Part shown: positions 41,248 to 49,650 of the stretch, piece by piece | Position numbering within the stretch: the first letter of the stretch is position 1 | Layout: each line of letters begins with the position of its first letter | From: an uncultured Collinsella sp. | Lineage (GTDB): Bacteria; Actinomycetota; Coriobacteriia; Coriobacteriales; Coriobacteriaceae | Direction: 5' to 3' | Length of the DNA: 64,000 nt | NCBI GenBank assembly: GCA_900541875.1 | Contig: UQLF01000007.1 | Location: 1 to 64,000, forward strand | Program-made: the position numbers and the translations under genes | Notes under the pieces: model-generated | Told to the model about the DNA's origin: nothing | Seen by the model: only the letters and a program-made list of their open reading frames with translations | Databases searched by the model: none

Positions 41248-43749
41248 ATGACCGAACACCATGCCATCAGCCGCCGAGCGTTTACGCTGGGCCTAGGGCT
41301 TGCGGCGTTGTCACCACTTGCAAGCCTGCCCGAAACCGCGGCATTGGGCATTGGCCCACGAGCGGCATTTGCAGACGACGCTGCCACAGCGTCGGTCAGC
41401 CTCAACAATTTCGTCATTCGCCTTCGCCCCGCGGGCTATTTTCGTACCGCAAGCGTTAACGAAGACGGCAACGTCATCGGCAACGTCTGCCATCTGTTTA
41501 ATGACGGCACATCCAGCAAGCTCATCCTTGAGAACGTAACGACCAAGAATGACGATACAAACTGGTATGCTATCCGCACCTTGCTCAATTTCGAAGAGCA
41601 TAAAAAGACGGGCTACAGCATTTGGTCGGTCGATGGCGACTCGGACAAAGACGGAAAGGTCATCCACGTATGGAGTGGCGAGCATGACGGCAAGCCCAGC
41701 CGCTCTTTTGCGTTCGAGCGTCAATCAAACGGAACCTATATCATCCGAGACCGCACGGTCGAGAAAGAAACCGAGAAAAAAGACATTAAGTACCTGGCAA
41801 TAGAATCGAACGGCGAAGACCAGGACAACAATAAGATCTGTCATAAGAGTAAGAGTAAGAGCATTCCGTGGGAGCTCGAACTTATCGGTTACGACATGAA
41901 AAAGAACGATGCCACGGTTAGCAGCCTCGACTGGATTACGTACAGCAGCTACGTCGACGGACCATGTTGGATGAAATACGTCGAGGACAACAAGTTCCTC
42001 GACGAGCTGAGCATCCCGGGCACGCACGATTCGGGCACCTGCAGCGTGGACAACGACACTGAGCCCCAATCCTCGCAAGTAAAATGCCAGCAGGATTACA
42101 TTCCCACGCAGTTGCTCGAAGGCATTCGCTATTTTGATATCCGGCTCGGAAAGGGCGACAACCCTGGCATCGACCATGGGATGTACTACCTGCTCAAAAA
42201 AGACGCGTACTTTTTGCATCTTTCCGATGTCATAGGCTACTTCAAAACGTTTTTGAACGAAAACCCGACAGAAGCGCTCATCATGCTTGTATCACGAGGC
42301 AACGACGAGGCTACCGACGAAAGTGTTACGACGGCTTTCGCCAAGGTTTTGGACGACAACCCCAAACTGTTCTATACGTCGAGCCGCGTTCCCACACTGG
42401 GCGAGGTGCGCGGAAAGATCGTCCTGCTACGTCGATTTGGACTCGACGGCGACAGCGTAAGCGGCCACACGTGGGGACTCGACCTCACCGAATGGGATAA
42501 CAAAATCGCAGTGCACACCGACAGCAGTTCCATGTGTCTCGTCCAAGACGCGCGGGGCTTTGAAGCCGCGGGGGAAACAGGCGACAAAGAGCCCTATTGC
42601 ACCAAGGTATACGCCCAGGACAAGTACAAACTCACGGGAACCGACAAGCTCAGCTGGGTCGATAATGCGCTGAAGGAAACGTCCGGGCGCACGCGCAACG
42701 AGGTAGATGTCGAGGACGATAACGGGGCCAAGGAGAAAGTCCTGGAGCGTTGCTGGTCTATCAACTACACCAGCTGCACGGGCTTGTCGCACGGAGGCAA
42801 TCCTTTTACCTCGGCACGAGTAGTCAACGAACATCTGTATAAGAGCCCGTACATCAATCCCAGCGGCATTGAGGATACAAAGTCAGATTACCTCAAGCAC
42901 ATTGGCATCATCGCATCCGACTTTGTTGATGCGGCGCTGGCCCGGAGCATCTATCAGCGCAATTACGATACGGAGCACAAGCAGACGGCTTCGTACTATC
43001 TCCCGTACTATCTCCCGACCCGCATGCGCATGACGTACGGCGACTCGCTGAGCGATGCCTCATTCCAGGATGGCAAGACCGTTGGCGAGGGCCGTTTCCG
43101 CCTCGTTAACAGCAGCAACGCGCTCAACGCGACAGCTTCGGGCCATGCGTTTGCCATCGAATACGTTGATGTCGACGCCCTAGGCAACGAGACCGCTACG
43201 GAGCTGCAGGGTTTTGTACCCATCGATATCGACCCGCGCGCGCTGACGCCCCATTTTGAGGGACTCGAAGGCCTTAAGGCCGGCGAGGATGTGCGCACAA
43301 AGGTCGCGGCGCTGCTCGAGGGCAAACTCGAAAACGATGCCTGCACGGCTCAGCTCGAGTTTGTGCACGACGCGGACGGCGCTCCGGGCACGGCAATGGT
43401 CGAGGGCGAGGCATTTACCGCGGGAACGTACTGGGTGCGCGCGAACGGTCTTTTGGGCGACGCGGCGCAAAACTACAAGCTTGCTAATGACGGAGCCGCG
43501 AGCTTTACCGTAGCGGCCTCGAGCAGTGCAGGCGGCACCGGCACCGACGGTGGCACGGGTTCCAACGCAGGCAGCGCTGATAAGAACGGTAAGGGCAACA
43601 AGGGCAAGAACTCGGGCGGAAAACTCGCCGACACGGGCGACGGCTCCGGCATTGCCGCCGGGCTCGCTGCCGCCGCCGTAGCGACAACGGTCGCCGGCGC
43701 GGCAATGCTTGCCAACGACCGCGAAAACGCTGGGGACGGTAGCGAATAG
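41248..43749 (+). CDS. Tat-exported, wall-anchored PI-specific phospholipase C-like protein
   Basis: 833 residues. Twin-arginine signal ISRRAFTLGLGLAAL (residues 7-21), an N-terminal beta-trefoil-like domain (about 48-215), then a PI-PLC X domain with catalytic His260 (SIPGTHDSGT) and His309 (GIDHGMYY) and the YFDIRLG strand. A C-terminal beta domain follows (about 600-755), then a Gly/Lys linker and the LADTG sorting motif (793-797) with a hydrophobic tail. LAxTG is used by class E-type sortases of Actinobacteria. The ATG follows GGAG. It probably cleaves phosphatidylinositol or GPI-type lipids outside the cell, which could involve host membranes; the substrate is inferred from the fold only. 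Confidence 0.9.
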   Translation: MTEHHAISRRAFTLGLGLAALSPLASLPETAALGIGPRAAFADDAATASVSLNNFVIRLRPAGYFRTASVNEDGNVIGNVCHLFNDGTSSKLILENVTTKNDDTNWYAIRTLLNFEEHKKTGYSIWSVDGDSDKDGKVIHVWSGEHDGKPSRSFAFERQSNGTYIIRDRTVEKETEKKDIKYLAIESNGEDQDNNKICHKSKSKSIPWELELIGYDMKKNDATVSSLDWITYSSYVDGPCWMKYVEDNKFLDELSIPGTHDSGTCSVDNDTEPQSSQVKCQQDYIPTQLLEGIRYFDIRLGKGDNPGIDHGMYYLLKKDAYFLHLSDVIGYFKTFLNENPTEALIMLVSRGNDEATDESVTTAFAKVLDDNPKLFYTSSRVPTLGEVRGKIVLLRRFGLDGDSVSGHTWGLDLTEWDNKIAVHTDSSSMCLVQDARGFEAAGETGDKEPYCTKVYAQDKYKLTGTDKLSWVDNALKETSGRTRNEVDVEDDNGAKEKVLERCWSINYTSCTGLSHGGNPFTSARVVNEHLYKSPYINPSGIEDTKSDYLKHIGIIASDFVDAALARSIYQRNYDTEHKQTASYYLPYYLPTRMRMTYGDSLSDASFQDGKTVGEGRFRLVNSSNALNATASGHAFAIEYVDVDALGNETATELQGFVPIDIDPRALTPHFEGLEGLKAGEDVRTKVAALLEGKLENDACTAQLEFVHDADGAPGTAMVEGEAFTAGTYWVRANGLLGDAAQNYKLANDGAASFTVAASSSAGGTGTDGGTGSNAGSADKNGKGNKGKNSGGKLADTGDGSGIAAGLAAAAVATTVAGAAMLANDRENAGDGSE

Positions 43750-43843
43750 GCAAGCCGGCCTTTTAGACACATCGACTCAATGGGGGGCGCAGGACACCGT
43801 TCTGTGCCCCCGATTTTTACCTTGGCCCAAACGCCGCCATAGG

Positions 43844-44113
43844 CTACATCACCATGTTCAGCGCGTTAACAAACTCCTGGGCCTTCGCACGGCTGCTCAG
43901 GCTAAAAACACAAGCAGTCAACAGCCTGTTACGCAGAAAAACATCGCGGCCCTTGATCCTGTTGACCCCCGTAATGTCCTTAAGATAGACAATCTCGGTG
44001 TGCTTGCCACCAAAAGTGCCCTTCTTGAGCACCTCAATACGGTTGGGGTAGATCTTGACGTCTTTATACCTACCCGAACCTTTGTCCTGGAATAGCAGCG
44101 TGTTATTGTCCAT
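43844..44113 (-). CDS. Small PH-like domain protein
   Basis: 89 residues forming one small PH-like fold: beta strands around NTLLFQDKGS, DVKIYPNRIEVLKKG and EIVYLKDITGVNRI, closed by a C-terminal helix (AKAQEFVNALNMVM). The ATG at 44113 has GGGAG eight bases upstream; a GTG at 44158 lacks a site. No signal peptide or membrane segment. Bacterial PH-like domains of this size often bind lipids or proteins. Function unknown. Convergent with the phospholipase gene. Confidence 0.75.
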   Translation of the reverse strand: MDNNTLLFQDKGSGRYKDVKIYPNRIEVLKKGTFGGKHTEIVYLKDITGVNRIKGRDVFLRNRLLTACVFSLSSRAKAQEFVNALNMVM

Positions 44114-44280
44114 ACGCGTCACTCCCGTGGGATTCGCTAAAACTGCCTCTATGGTCACATTTTAGTCACCGCAAGGCCCCATGCGAAGATGTCAGACAGC
44201 ACAGCAATTCGTGTCCGCGCGAGGCTTTAAACTAAATGCGATAAAGACGCATTCCACAAAAGGAAAGTGGGGCGACAGTG

Positions 44281-45330
44281 ATGGGCGAACTGGTAAACCG
44301 TGGAGAATCGGCAATCGTGCCCGAAGGTTTTTACAAGCAGGTCTCCTCGATTCTCAACGCCGCTCGCGACAAGGCCTATACCGCCGTTAACTTTGCGATG
44401 GTTGAGGCATATTGGGAGATCGGCAAGAGTATTGTTGATGAACAGGGCGGAGAGGGGCGCGCCAAGTATGGAGAGGCGCTGCTCAAGGCCCTCGCAATCA
44501 GACTTACCAAGGATTTTGGTAAAAGTTTTGAAGCAAGAGAGCTGCGCAAAATGCGTCAGTTCTATCTTGCATTTCCAATTCGGGACTCACTGCGTCCCGA
44601 ATTGAGCTGGACACATTACCGCAGGTTAATACGCATTCCTGACCCCGAAGCTCGCACCTGGTACATGAACGAATGCGCCGATTCTCGCTGGAGCACGCGT
44701 CAGCTCGAACGCCAGATCAACACCATGTTCCGCGAGCGCCTACTTGCCAGCAAGGACAAAGAGGCCGTCACCCAGGAAATCCAAGAGAGCGCCCCGGCTC
44801 GTCGCCCCGAGGATATCATCCGCGACCCATATGTACTGGAGTTTTTAGGTTTCTCGGACGATGCTACGTTTCGCGAGAGCGATCTAGAGCAGGCGCTCAT
44901 CACGCATCTTCAGAAGTTCCTGCTGGAGCTTGGCCGTGGCTTCGCTTTCGAGGCGCGCCAAAAGCGCATCACCTTTGATGGACGCCATTTCTATATTGAC
45001 CTTGTTTTTTACAACTATCTGATGCGCTGCTTCGTGCTCATCGACCTTAAGACCGATGACCTTACGCATCAGGACCTGGGCCAGATGCAAATGTATGTGA
45101 ACTACTACACGCGTGAGCTCATGAACGAAGGCGACAATCCGCCCATAGGCATCGTGCTCTGCGCGGACAAAAGCGATTCGATCGTCGAGTACACGCTGCC
45201 CGAAGACAACGACCAAGTGTTTACCGCCAAATACCTGCCGTATCTTCCAAGCAAGGAAGAGCTGGCGCGCGAGCTGAGTGCCGAGTACCGCGCCATCAAC
45301 GAAGCGACTAATGGCGAAACGCAAGGGTAG
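44281..45330 (+). CDS. YhcG-type (DUF1016) PD-(D/E)xK nuclease
   Basis: 349 residues. N-terminal helical DUF1016 domain (about 15-160, with VEAYWEIGK and RELRKMRQFY) and C-terminal nuclease domain (about 185-330). The PD-(D/E)xK core reads FYIDLVFYN followed by LIDLK. Family members are predicted nucleases found near restriction-modification and other defence genes, or alone. Here it is solitary, with less GC-biased coding than its neighbours, suggesting acquisition by transfer. The start at 44281 is one codon after a GTG, and the ribosome site is weak. Confidence 0.88.
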   Translation: MGELVNRGESAIVPEGFYKQVSSILNAARDKAYTAVNFAMVEAYWEIGKSIVDEQGGEGRAKYGEALLKALAIRLTKDFGKSFEARELRKMRQFYLAFPIRDSLRPELSWTHYRRLIRIPDPEARTWYMNECADSRWSTRQLERQINTMFRERLLASKDKEAVTQEIQESAPARRPEDIIRDPYVLEFLGFSDDATFRESDLEQALITHLQKFLLELGRGFAFEARQKRITFDGRHFYIDLVFYNYLMRCFVLIDLKTDDLTHQDLGQMQMYVNYYTRELMNEGDNPPIGIVLCADKSDSIVEYTLPEDNDQVFTAKYLPYLPSKEELARELSAEYRAINEATNGETQG

Positions 45331-45725
45331 CAGCACGTTGCGACCGAAACCACCGCAGCCGTCGCAGGCGCACCCGCGGTTGAGGCGCACGCTACGAAAC
45401 AATACCGGTCATGGACGCCGGCAACGACATTCTAGCCGTGGCTGGCGAGCGTGACCTGACAGGCAAAAACGCGACCTTCGTCTGATGTGGGCCCATTGGC
45501 TGCCACAGAAAAGGGCCGGTTGCAGCCGGCCCTTAAGACACTTGCGTCTGCGTTGCCCGCGCTTCCGAAGTGTGACTAACTGAGGAGCGGGTTCCGCGGC
45601 ACAACCTGATTTTGCCCAGCGAGGCGGCTCTTTTGCAGCCGCTCCACCGTTTATTTACATCTACCCCCTGCCAAACTACCGGACGGCAGCCCGCATGCCT
45701 GCGAGCCGTCCCATGCTGCGCTTCC
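45331..45725. other. Gene-poor region after the nuclease
   Basis: 395 bases without a supportable gene. It holds the minus-strand terminator at 45507-45534 and a second weaker hairpin GAGGCGGCT/AGCCGCTCC near 45618-45642. The stretch just after the nuclease stop has no recognisable content. Confidence 0.5.
45507..45534 (-). terminator. Terminator-like hairpin, minus strand
   Basis: AAGGGCCGG (45511-45519) and CCGGCCCTT (45526-45534). The minus strand continues TTCTG. It is the nearest strong terminator to the zinc-ribbon gene, about 190 bases past its stop. Confidence 0.65.
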
Positions 45726-47063
45726 CTACTTCCCAAAGATCGCAGCGAACAAGCCCTTGCGTTTGGGCTTCTCCTCTCGGTAGGAACCCTCGGCAACCGC
45801 TGCAACCTGGCGCGGTTGCTCGCCGCCTCCACGGCGCACGATCTGGTACAGAAACGGCGACTTAACGTATTTGACCTCGATGGGCGTGGCATGCACGGTG
45901 CTCTCACCGGACAGATGCAGGCTCGGGTTGAGCGGTGCCACGATATGCGTTTCGCGCTTGTCGCTAAACACCGCCGCGGCCGCGCGGCCCGTCTGTCCGT
46001 TTACGGCAATGCGCACCTGCTCGCCATCGCGGCTGTCCGTCGCCGGACGATCGACAAAGTAGACCGGCACCATCACCAGGCCATCCTTATGCTTGCGGGC
46101 CTTGCGCGCCCAGGTTCGGATGCTCTTTTTATTGAGCCCCAGTACGGCCTCGGCATCGTTGCCCGCAACGTCGAGCGCCAACTTATCAATGACCACCTGG
46201 TCCTTGGTAGATGCATCGACGGAGACGACGCGGAAGTCGCCTTCCTGCATGGCGGGATCGAACGGACCGACCTTGGCAAAGTCCCACGGCTCCAAAATGC
46301 CCATGAGGCGAACGTCCAGGTAGTTTGCCCTGGGGTATGCCCAGTCGAGCACCTCGTAGTACACCAGGGTTTCCTTGCTCAGGCCCTTGCCCGGGAAGCT
46401 CGCCATCATGCGCAGGTCCGCCAGCGCCATGGGGAAATAGAAGAGCATCATGTCGTTTTGGATCGCATCTTCCACGTCGTGCCCGGCAAAGGCATCCGGG
46501 TACTGGCGCACCAGCTGCAGCGCGTTGGCACGTGCCTGCTGCGGCGAGATTTCGCAGGGAATACCCTGATCCGGCACATACTCCGCACCCACGCCCATGG
46601 TCAGACGCTTGCTAAACGTCCCCGGCTTGAGCAGGTCGGCAATGCCGATCTTGTTGCCGCAGGACGGGCACTCAAACACGCGCTGGGTCGACTCGCCCTC
46701 AAAGGACGCACCACAGAAGGGGCAAGGAATACTCACATGCGTGGCCTCTTGGAACTCCTGCGCCGTGCCGCGATCCTCCCACAGCAGATGTTCCAGGACC
46801 GACTGATTGCGCCAGTGCGAATTGAAGAAATACCAGTCCGGGTCCTCCGGGCGCTCGAGTTGCGACACATGCGTGAGCTTGAGCAGTCCATCCACCACCG
46901 TCAGCGGCGTATGGCGAATGCCCAGGGCGCTCTTGGGCTCTCCGACGTCCGCCTGCCACGGAACGACCGTGCCGCAATAGGCGCACTCAAAGCTGCGCTT
47001 AGCCTGGTGCGAGTACATAGGGCCGCCGCAGTTTTGACATTTAATGGCAAACATCTCGTCCAT
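45726..47063 (-). CDS. Zinc-ribbon protein of unknown function
   Basis: 445 residues. Two Cys4 zinc ribbons: CQNCGG with CAYCG near the N-terminus, and CPFCGA with CPSCGN at about residues 112-136. The rest is a mixed alpha/beta body with no recognised catalytic motif and a basic C-terminus (KPKRKGLFAAIFGK). No signal peptide, so it is cytosolic. GGAGG lies eight bases before the ATG at 47063. Function unknown; the ribbons could bind nucleic acid or protein. Confidence 0.75.
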   Translation of the reverse strand: MDEMFAIKCQNCGGPMYSHQAKRSFECAYCGTVVPWQADVGEPKSALGIRHTPLTVVDGLLKLTHVSQLERPEDPDWYFFNSHWRNQSVLEHLLWEDRGTAQEFQEATHVSIPCPFCGASFEGESTQRVFECPSCGNKIGIADLLKPGTFSKRLTMGVGAEYVPDQGIPCEISPQQARANALQLVRQYPDAFAGHDVEDAIQNDMMLFYFPMALADLRMMASFPGKGLSKETLVYYEVLDWAYPRANYLDVRLMGILEPWDFAKVGPFDPAMQEGDFRVVSVDASTKDQVVIDKLALDVAGNDAEAVLGLNKKSIRTWARKARKHKDGLVMVPVYFVDRPATDSRDGEQVRIAVNGQTGRAAAAVFSDKRETHIVAPLNPSLHLSGESTVHATPIEVKYVKSPFLYQIVRRGGGEQPRQVAAVAEGSYREEKPKRKGLFAAIFGK

Positions 47064-47281
47064 GGAAACGTCCTCCTTTGCACAGGGGCTGTCGACATTA
47101 AGTATGTCGAGCAAGCAGGCACATGCCCATACCCATGTGGCCCAAAATGGACCACCCAGGCAGACGAGAAGGCTCGCTCGTTAGCACCGGCAGACTATTG
47201 CTGCATTTTCTGAGCATCGGTGCACGGCGCCCCCGCGCGAGCTACACTATCCCCTTAAACATGATTGTGAGGACGACCGCT

Positions 47282-48463
47282 ATGCTATTTGTAAATCGGC
47301 TGGTACATACGCTTGTTCCCGGCAGCGAGAGCGAGCCGGTCGATGCATCTTGCCGCACCAACGCGGGCTTTTCCGCAAGCCTCGTCTGCATTGGCCTCAA
47401 CATCACCCTGTGCCTGGCCAAGGGCATCGCGGGCCTGCTCGCCGGCTCCGTCTCCCTCATCGCCGACGCTTTCAACAACCTCTCCGATGCCTCGAGCAAC
47501 ATCGTGAGCCTGCTCGGGTTCCGCCTTGCCAGCCGCCCGGCAGACGAAGGCCACCCCTATGGCCACGGTCGCTATGAGTACCTAGCCGGCCTGTTCGTCG
47601 CCGTCCTGGTTTGCGCCGTCGGCATCAATCTGATCCTCGAGTCGGTCACTAAGATCATCAAGCCTTCCCCCACCGTGTATTCGGCGCTCTCCATGGCCGC
47701 CCTTGTTCTGTCCATGCTCGTTAAGCTCTGGATGGCAGCGTTCAACCGCACGCTGGGCGACCGCATCGACTCGGAGACGCTCATCGCCACGGCACAGGAC
47801 TCCAAAAACGACGTCATCACCTCGGGCTCGGTCTTGGTGGCGGCGCTTATTTCGCAGACGACAGGCTTTGACCTCGACGGCTGGGCAGGCCTGGGTGTGG
47901 GCATCTTCATCTGCATCAGCGGCATGGGCCTAGTGCGCGACGCCATCAGCCCGTTGCTGGGGCAAGCGCCCGACCCCAAGCTCGTCCAGGCAATCCGCGA
48001 CAAGATCATGTCCTATCCGCAGGTTTTGGGCACACACGACCTGATGGTGCACGACTACGGCCCCGGTCGTCAGTTTGCCAGCGCCCACGTGGAGATGCCC
48101 GGCGAGGGCGACGCATTTGAGCACCACGAGATTCTGGACACCATCGAGCACGACATCAAGCGCCAGATGGGCATCGATATCACGCTGCACTGCGACCCCA
48201 TCGCCACCACTGGCGACGACCTGCGCGGCTGGGTCAAGCGCGGCGTCATGCAGATCGATCCCGCGCTCTCCATCCACGACCTGCACGAGCACGACGGGTT
48301 CGTTTCGTTTGACCTGGTGCGTCCCGACGGCTTTGACATATCCGACGAGGAGCTGCTGGAGCTCGTCACGCGCATCGTGCACGAGCGCCGGCCCGACGTC
48401 TCATGCGTCGTCACGTTTGATTCGGGCTTTAGCTCGCCCGAGCGTCCGGCCGAGCAGCTGTAG
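47282..48463 (+). CDS. Cation diffusion facilitator, probably a Mn2+ exporter
   Basis: 393 residues, six membrane helices (about 30-230) and a long cytoplasmic C-terminal domain. The TM2 site reads NNLSD (N-x3-D) and the TM5 site reads DSKND (D-x3-D), the pattern associated with manganese-exporting CDF proteins rather than Zn/Cd (H or D in TM2). HPYGHGRYEY precedes TM3. The C-terminal region (beyond about 310) is longer than in FieF. GAGG lies nine bases before the ATG at 47282. The metal-responsive repressor encoded at 357-746 could regulate it, but its GTTAGCC sites are not seen here. Confidence 0.88.
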   Translation: MLFVNRLVHTLVPGSESEPVDASCRTNAGFSASLVCIGLNITLCLAKGIAGLLAGSVSLIADAFNNLSDASSNIVSLLGFRLASRPADEGHPYGHGRYEYLAGLFVAVLVCAVGINLILESVTKIIKPSPTVYSALSMAALVLSMLVKLWMAAFNRTLGDRIDSETLIATAQDSKNDVITSGSVLVAALISQTTGFDLDGWAGLGVGIFICISGMGLVRDAISPLLGQAPDPKLVQAIRDKIMSYPQVLGTHDLMVHDYGPGRQFASAHVEMPGEGDAFEHHEILDTIEHDIKRQMGIDITLHCDPIATTGDDLRGWVKRGVMQIDPALSIHDLHEHDGFVSFDLVRPDGFDISDEELLELVTRIVHERRPDVSCVVTFDSGFSSPERPAEQL

Positions 48464-48481
48464 CCCCGCTCCGCTCGTCCG

Positions 48482-49471
48482 CTAGTTTCCCTGCGCGCCC
48501 GAGATGCCGTTTTGCAGGGCGTTCCAGGCATCCGTCGCCATGCCGCCCAAGTTCTGCGCGGTATCGCCCAGGTTTTGTGCCGTGTCGCCCAGCTCTTGCG
48601 CCTTGTCTCCCAACTCCTGTGCCTTGTTGCTCAAGTCCTCCAGCGTATTGGAGCTCGAACTGTCGGTACCGCTTTGGCCGTCGGACGAGTTGCCCGAGCT
48701 GTTCTTGTGCGTGAGTTGAATTTCGAGGTTGCCGTTGTCGTTATAGTAGGCAGAAGTAACGACCCAGTTGGCATCGACGACGGGCGTTGAGCCATCATCA
48801 GTCAGGACCACGGCATTCGAAAGATCGGCGCCGCGCGACTTGAGGATCTTCTTGGCGTTGGACCAGTACTGCCCCGGGATATCGCTCAGATCGACGGCGC
48901 TAGACGAGGCGGACTCAGTTTGCTCGGCAGTGGTATCGGCCGTTGAACTCCCTCGCTTGTTGAGCATGCCCGACACGATGGCAAACACAACCGACAGCGC
49001 AAAGAAGATCGCCAGCACGATGAGGATCTTCTTGATCACGCTCGACGAACGCGACGGCTTCTTCTCCTCGTCCTCGCCATATTGCGGAATCGACTTGGGG
49101 TACTCGCGATACGGTTGGCGCGACTCGTAGCGAGGCTGCGCCGTGCGAGGCATATACGTCGTCTGCTGAGGCTGCGGAATGGGATTCTGCGGCAGGTCAT
49201 CATAGGGATTCGGCGTCGAGGCGGCATAAGAATCCTGCGGCGCGTAATCAAACGGGTCCGGAGCTGCGTTGCTATAGGGGCCTTGCGAAGATGCAGCGTA
49301 AGAATCCTGCGCCGTGTCGCCATAGCCCATAACCCGGGTGGGCTCGACAGAAGGCTGCGTCGCGGCGAGGTCGGTATAACCGGGGTTGGGAACAACGCGG
49401 GTCGCATCGGCGCTATCGCCAGCCTGCGCGGAACCGTAGCCGCCCATCACGGTTGTCTTGTCCTGATCCAT
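48482..49471 (-). CDS. Single-pass membrane protein with Tyr/Pro-rich cytoplasmic region
   Basis: 329 residues. N-terminal 140 residues are disordered and rich in Pro, Tyr, Gln, Ala and Ser; a membrane helix lies at about 145-168. A small extracellular domain (195-260, IPGQYWSNAKKILKSRGA resembles a PASTA-type unit) follows, then a helical tail of heptad repeats (AQELGD/AQNLGD, four copies, encoded by tandem DNA repeats at 48545-48640). The ATG at 49471 follows GGAAAGGAA. It may be a cell-envelope or division-associated protein. Convergent with the CDF gene. Confidence 0.75.
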   Translation of the reverse strand: MDQDKTTVMGGYGSAQAGDSADATRVVPNPGYTDLAATQPSVEPTRVMGYGDTAQDSYAASSQGPYSNAAPDPFDYAPQDSYAASTPNPYDDLPQNPIPQPQQTTYMPRTAQPRYESRQPYREYPKSIPQYGEDEEKKPSRSSSVIKKILIVLAIFFALSVVFAIVSGMLNKRGSSTADTTAEQTESASSSAVDLSDIPGQYWSNAKKILKSRGADLSNAVVLTDDGSTPVVDANWVVTSAYYNDNGNLEIQLTHKNSSGNSSDGQSGTDSSSSNTLEDLSNKAQELGDKAQELGDTAQNLGDTAQNLGGMATDAWNALQNGISGAQGN

Positions 49472-49585
49472 GCAACGATTCCTTTCCGTCGCGCGTGAGC
49501 CTCAAGTTATCCATGCATTCTACCCGCGCAAAAGCCTATGATGGACGGAGCCCGCCGGTATCTACAAGACATGCGCGGGCCTAAG

Positions 49586-49625
49586 GATCAAAAAGCCCCG
49601 CCGGGCCTTGTGGGCGCGGCGGGGC
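49586..49625 (-). terminator. Terminator of fhs
   Basis: GCCCCGCCG (49595-49603) and CGGCGGGGC (49617-49625) pair on the minus strand, followed by TTTTT. Confidence 0.9.
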
Positions 49626-49650
49626 AAGCAAGCAGCTATGCGCAGCGAGC

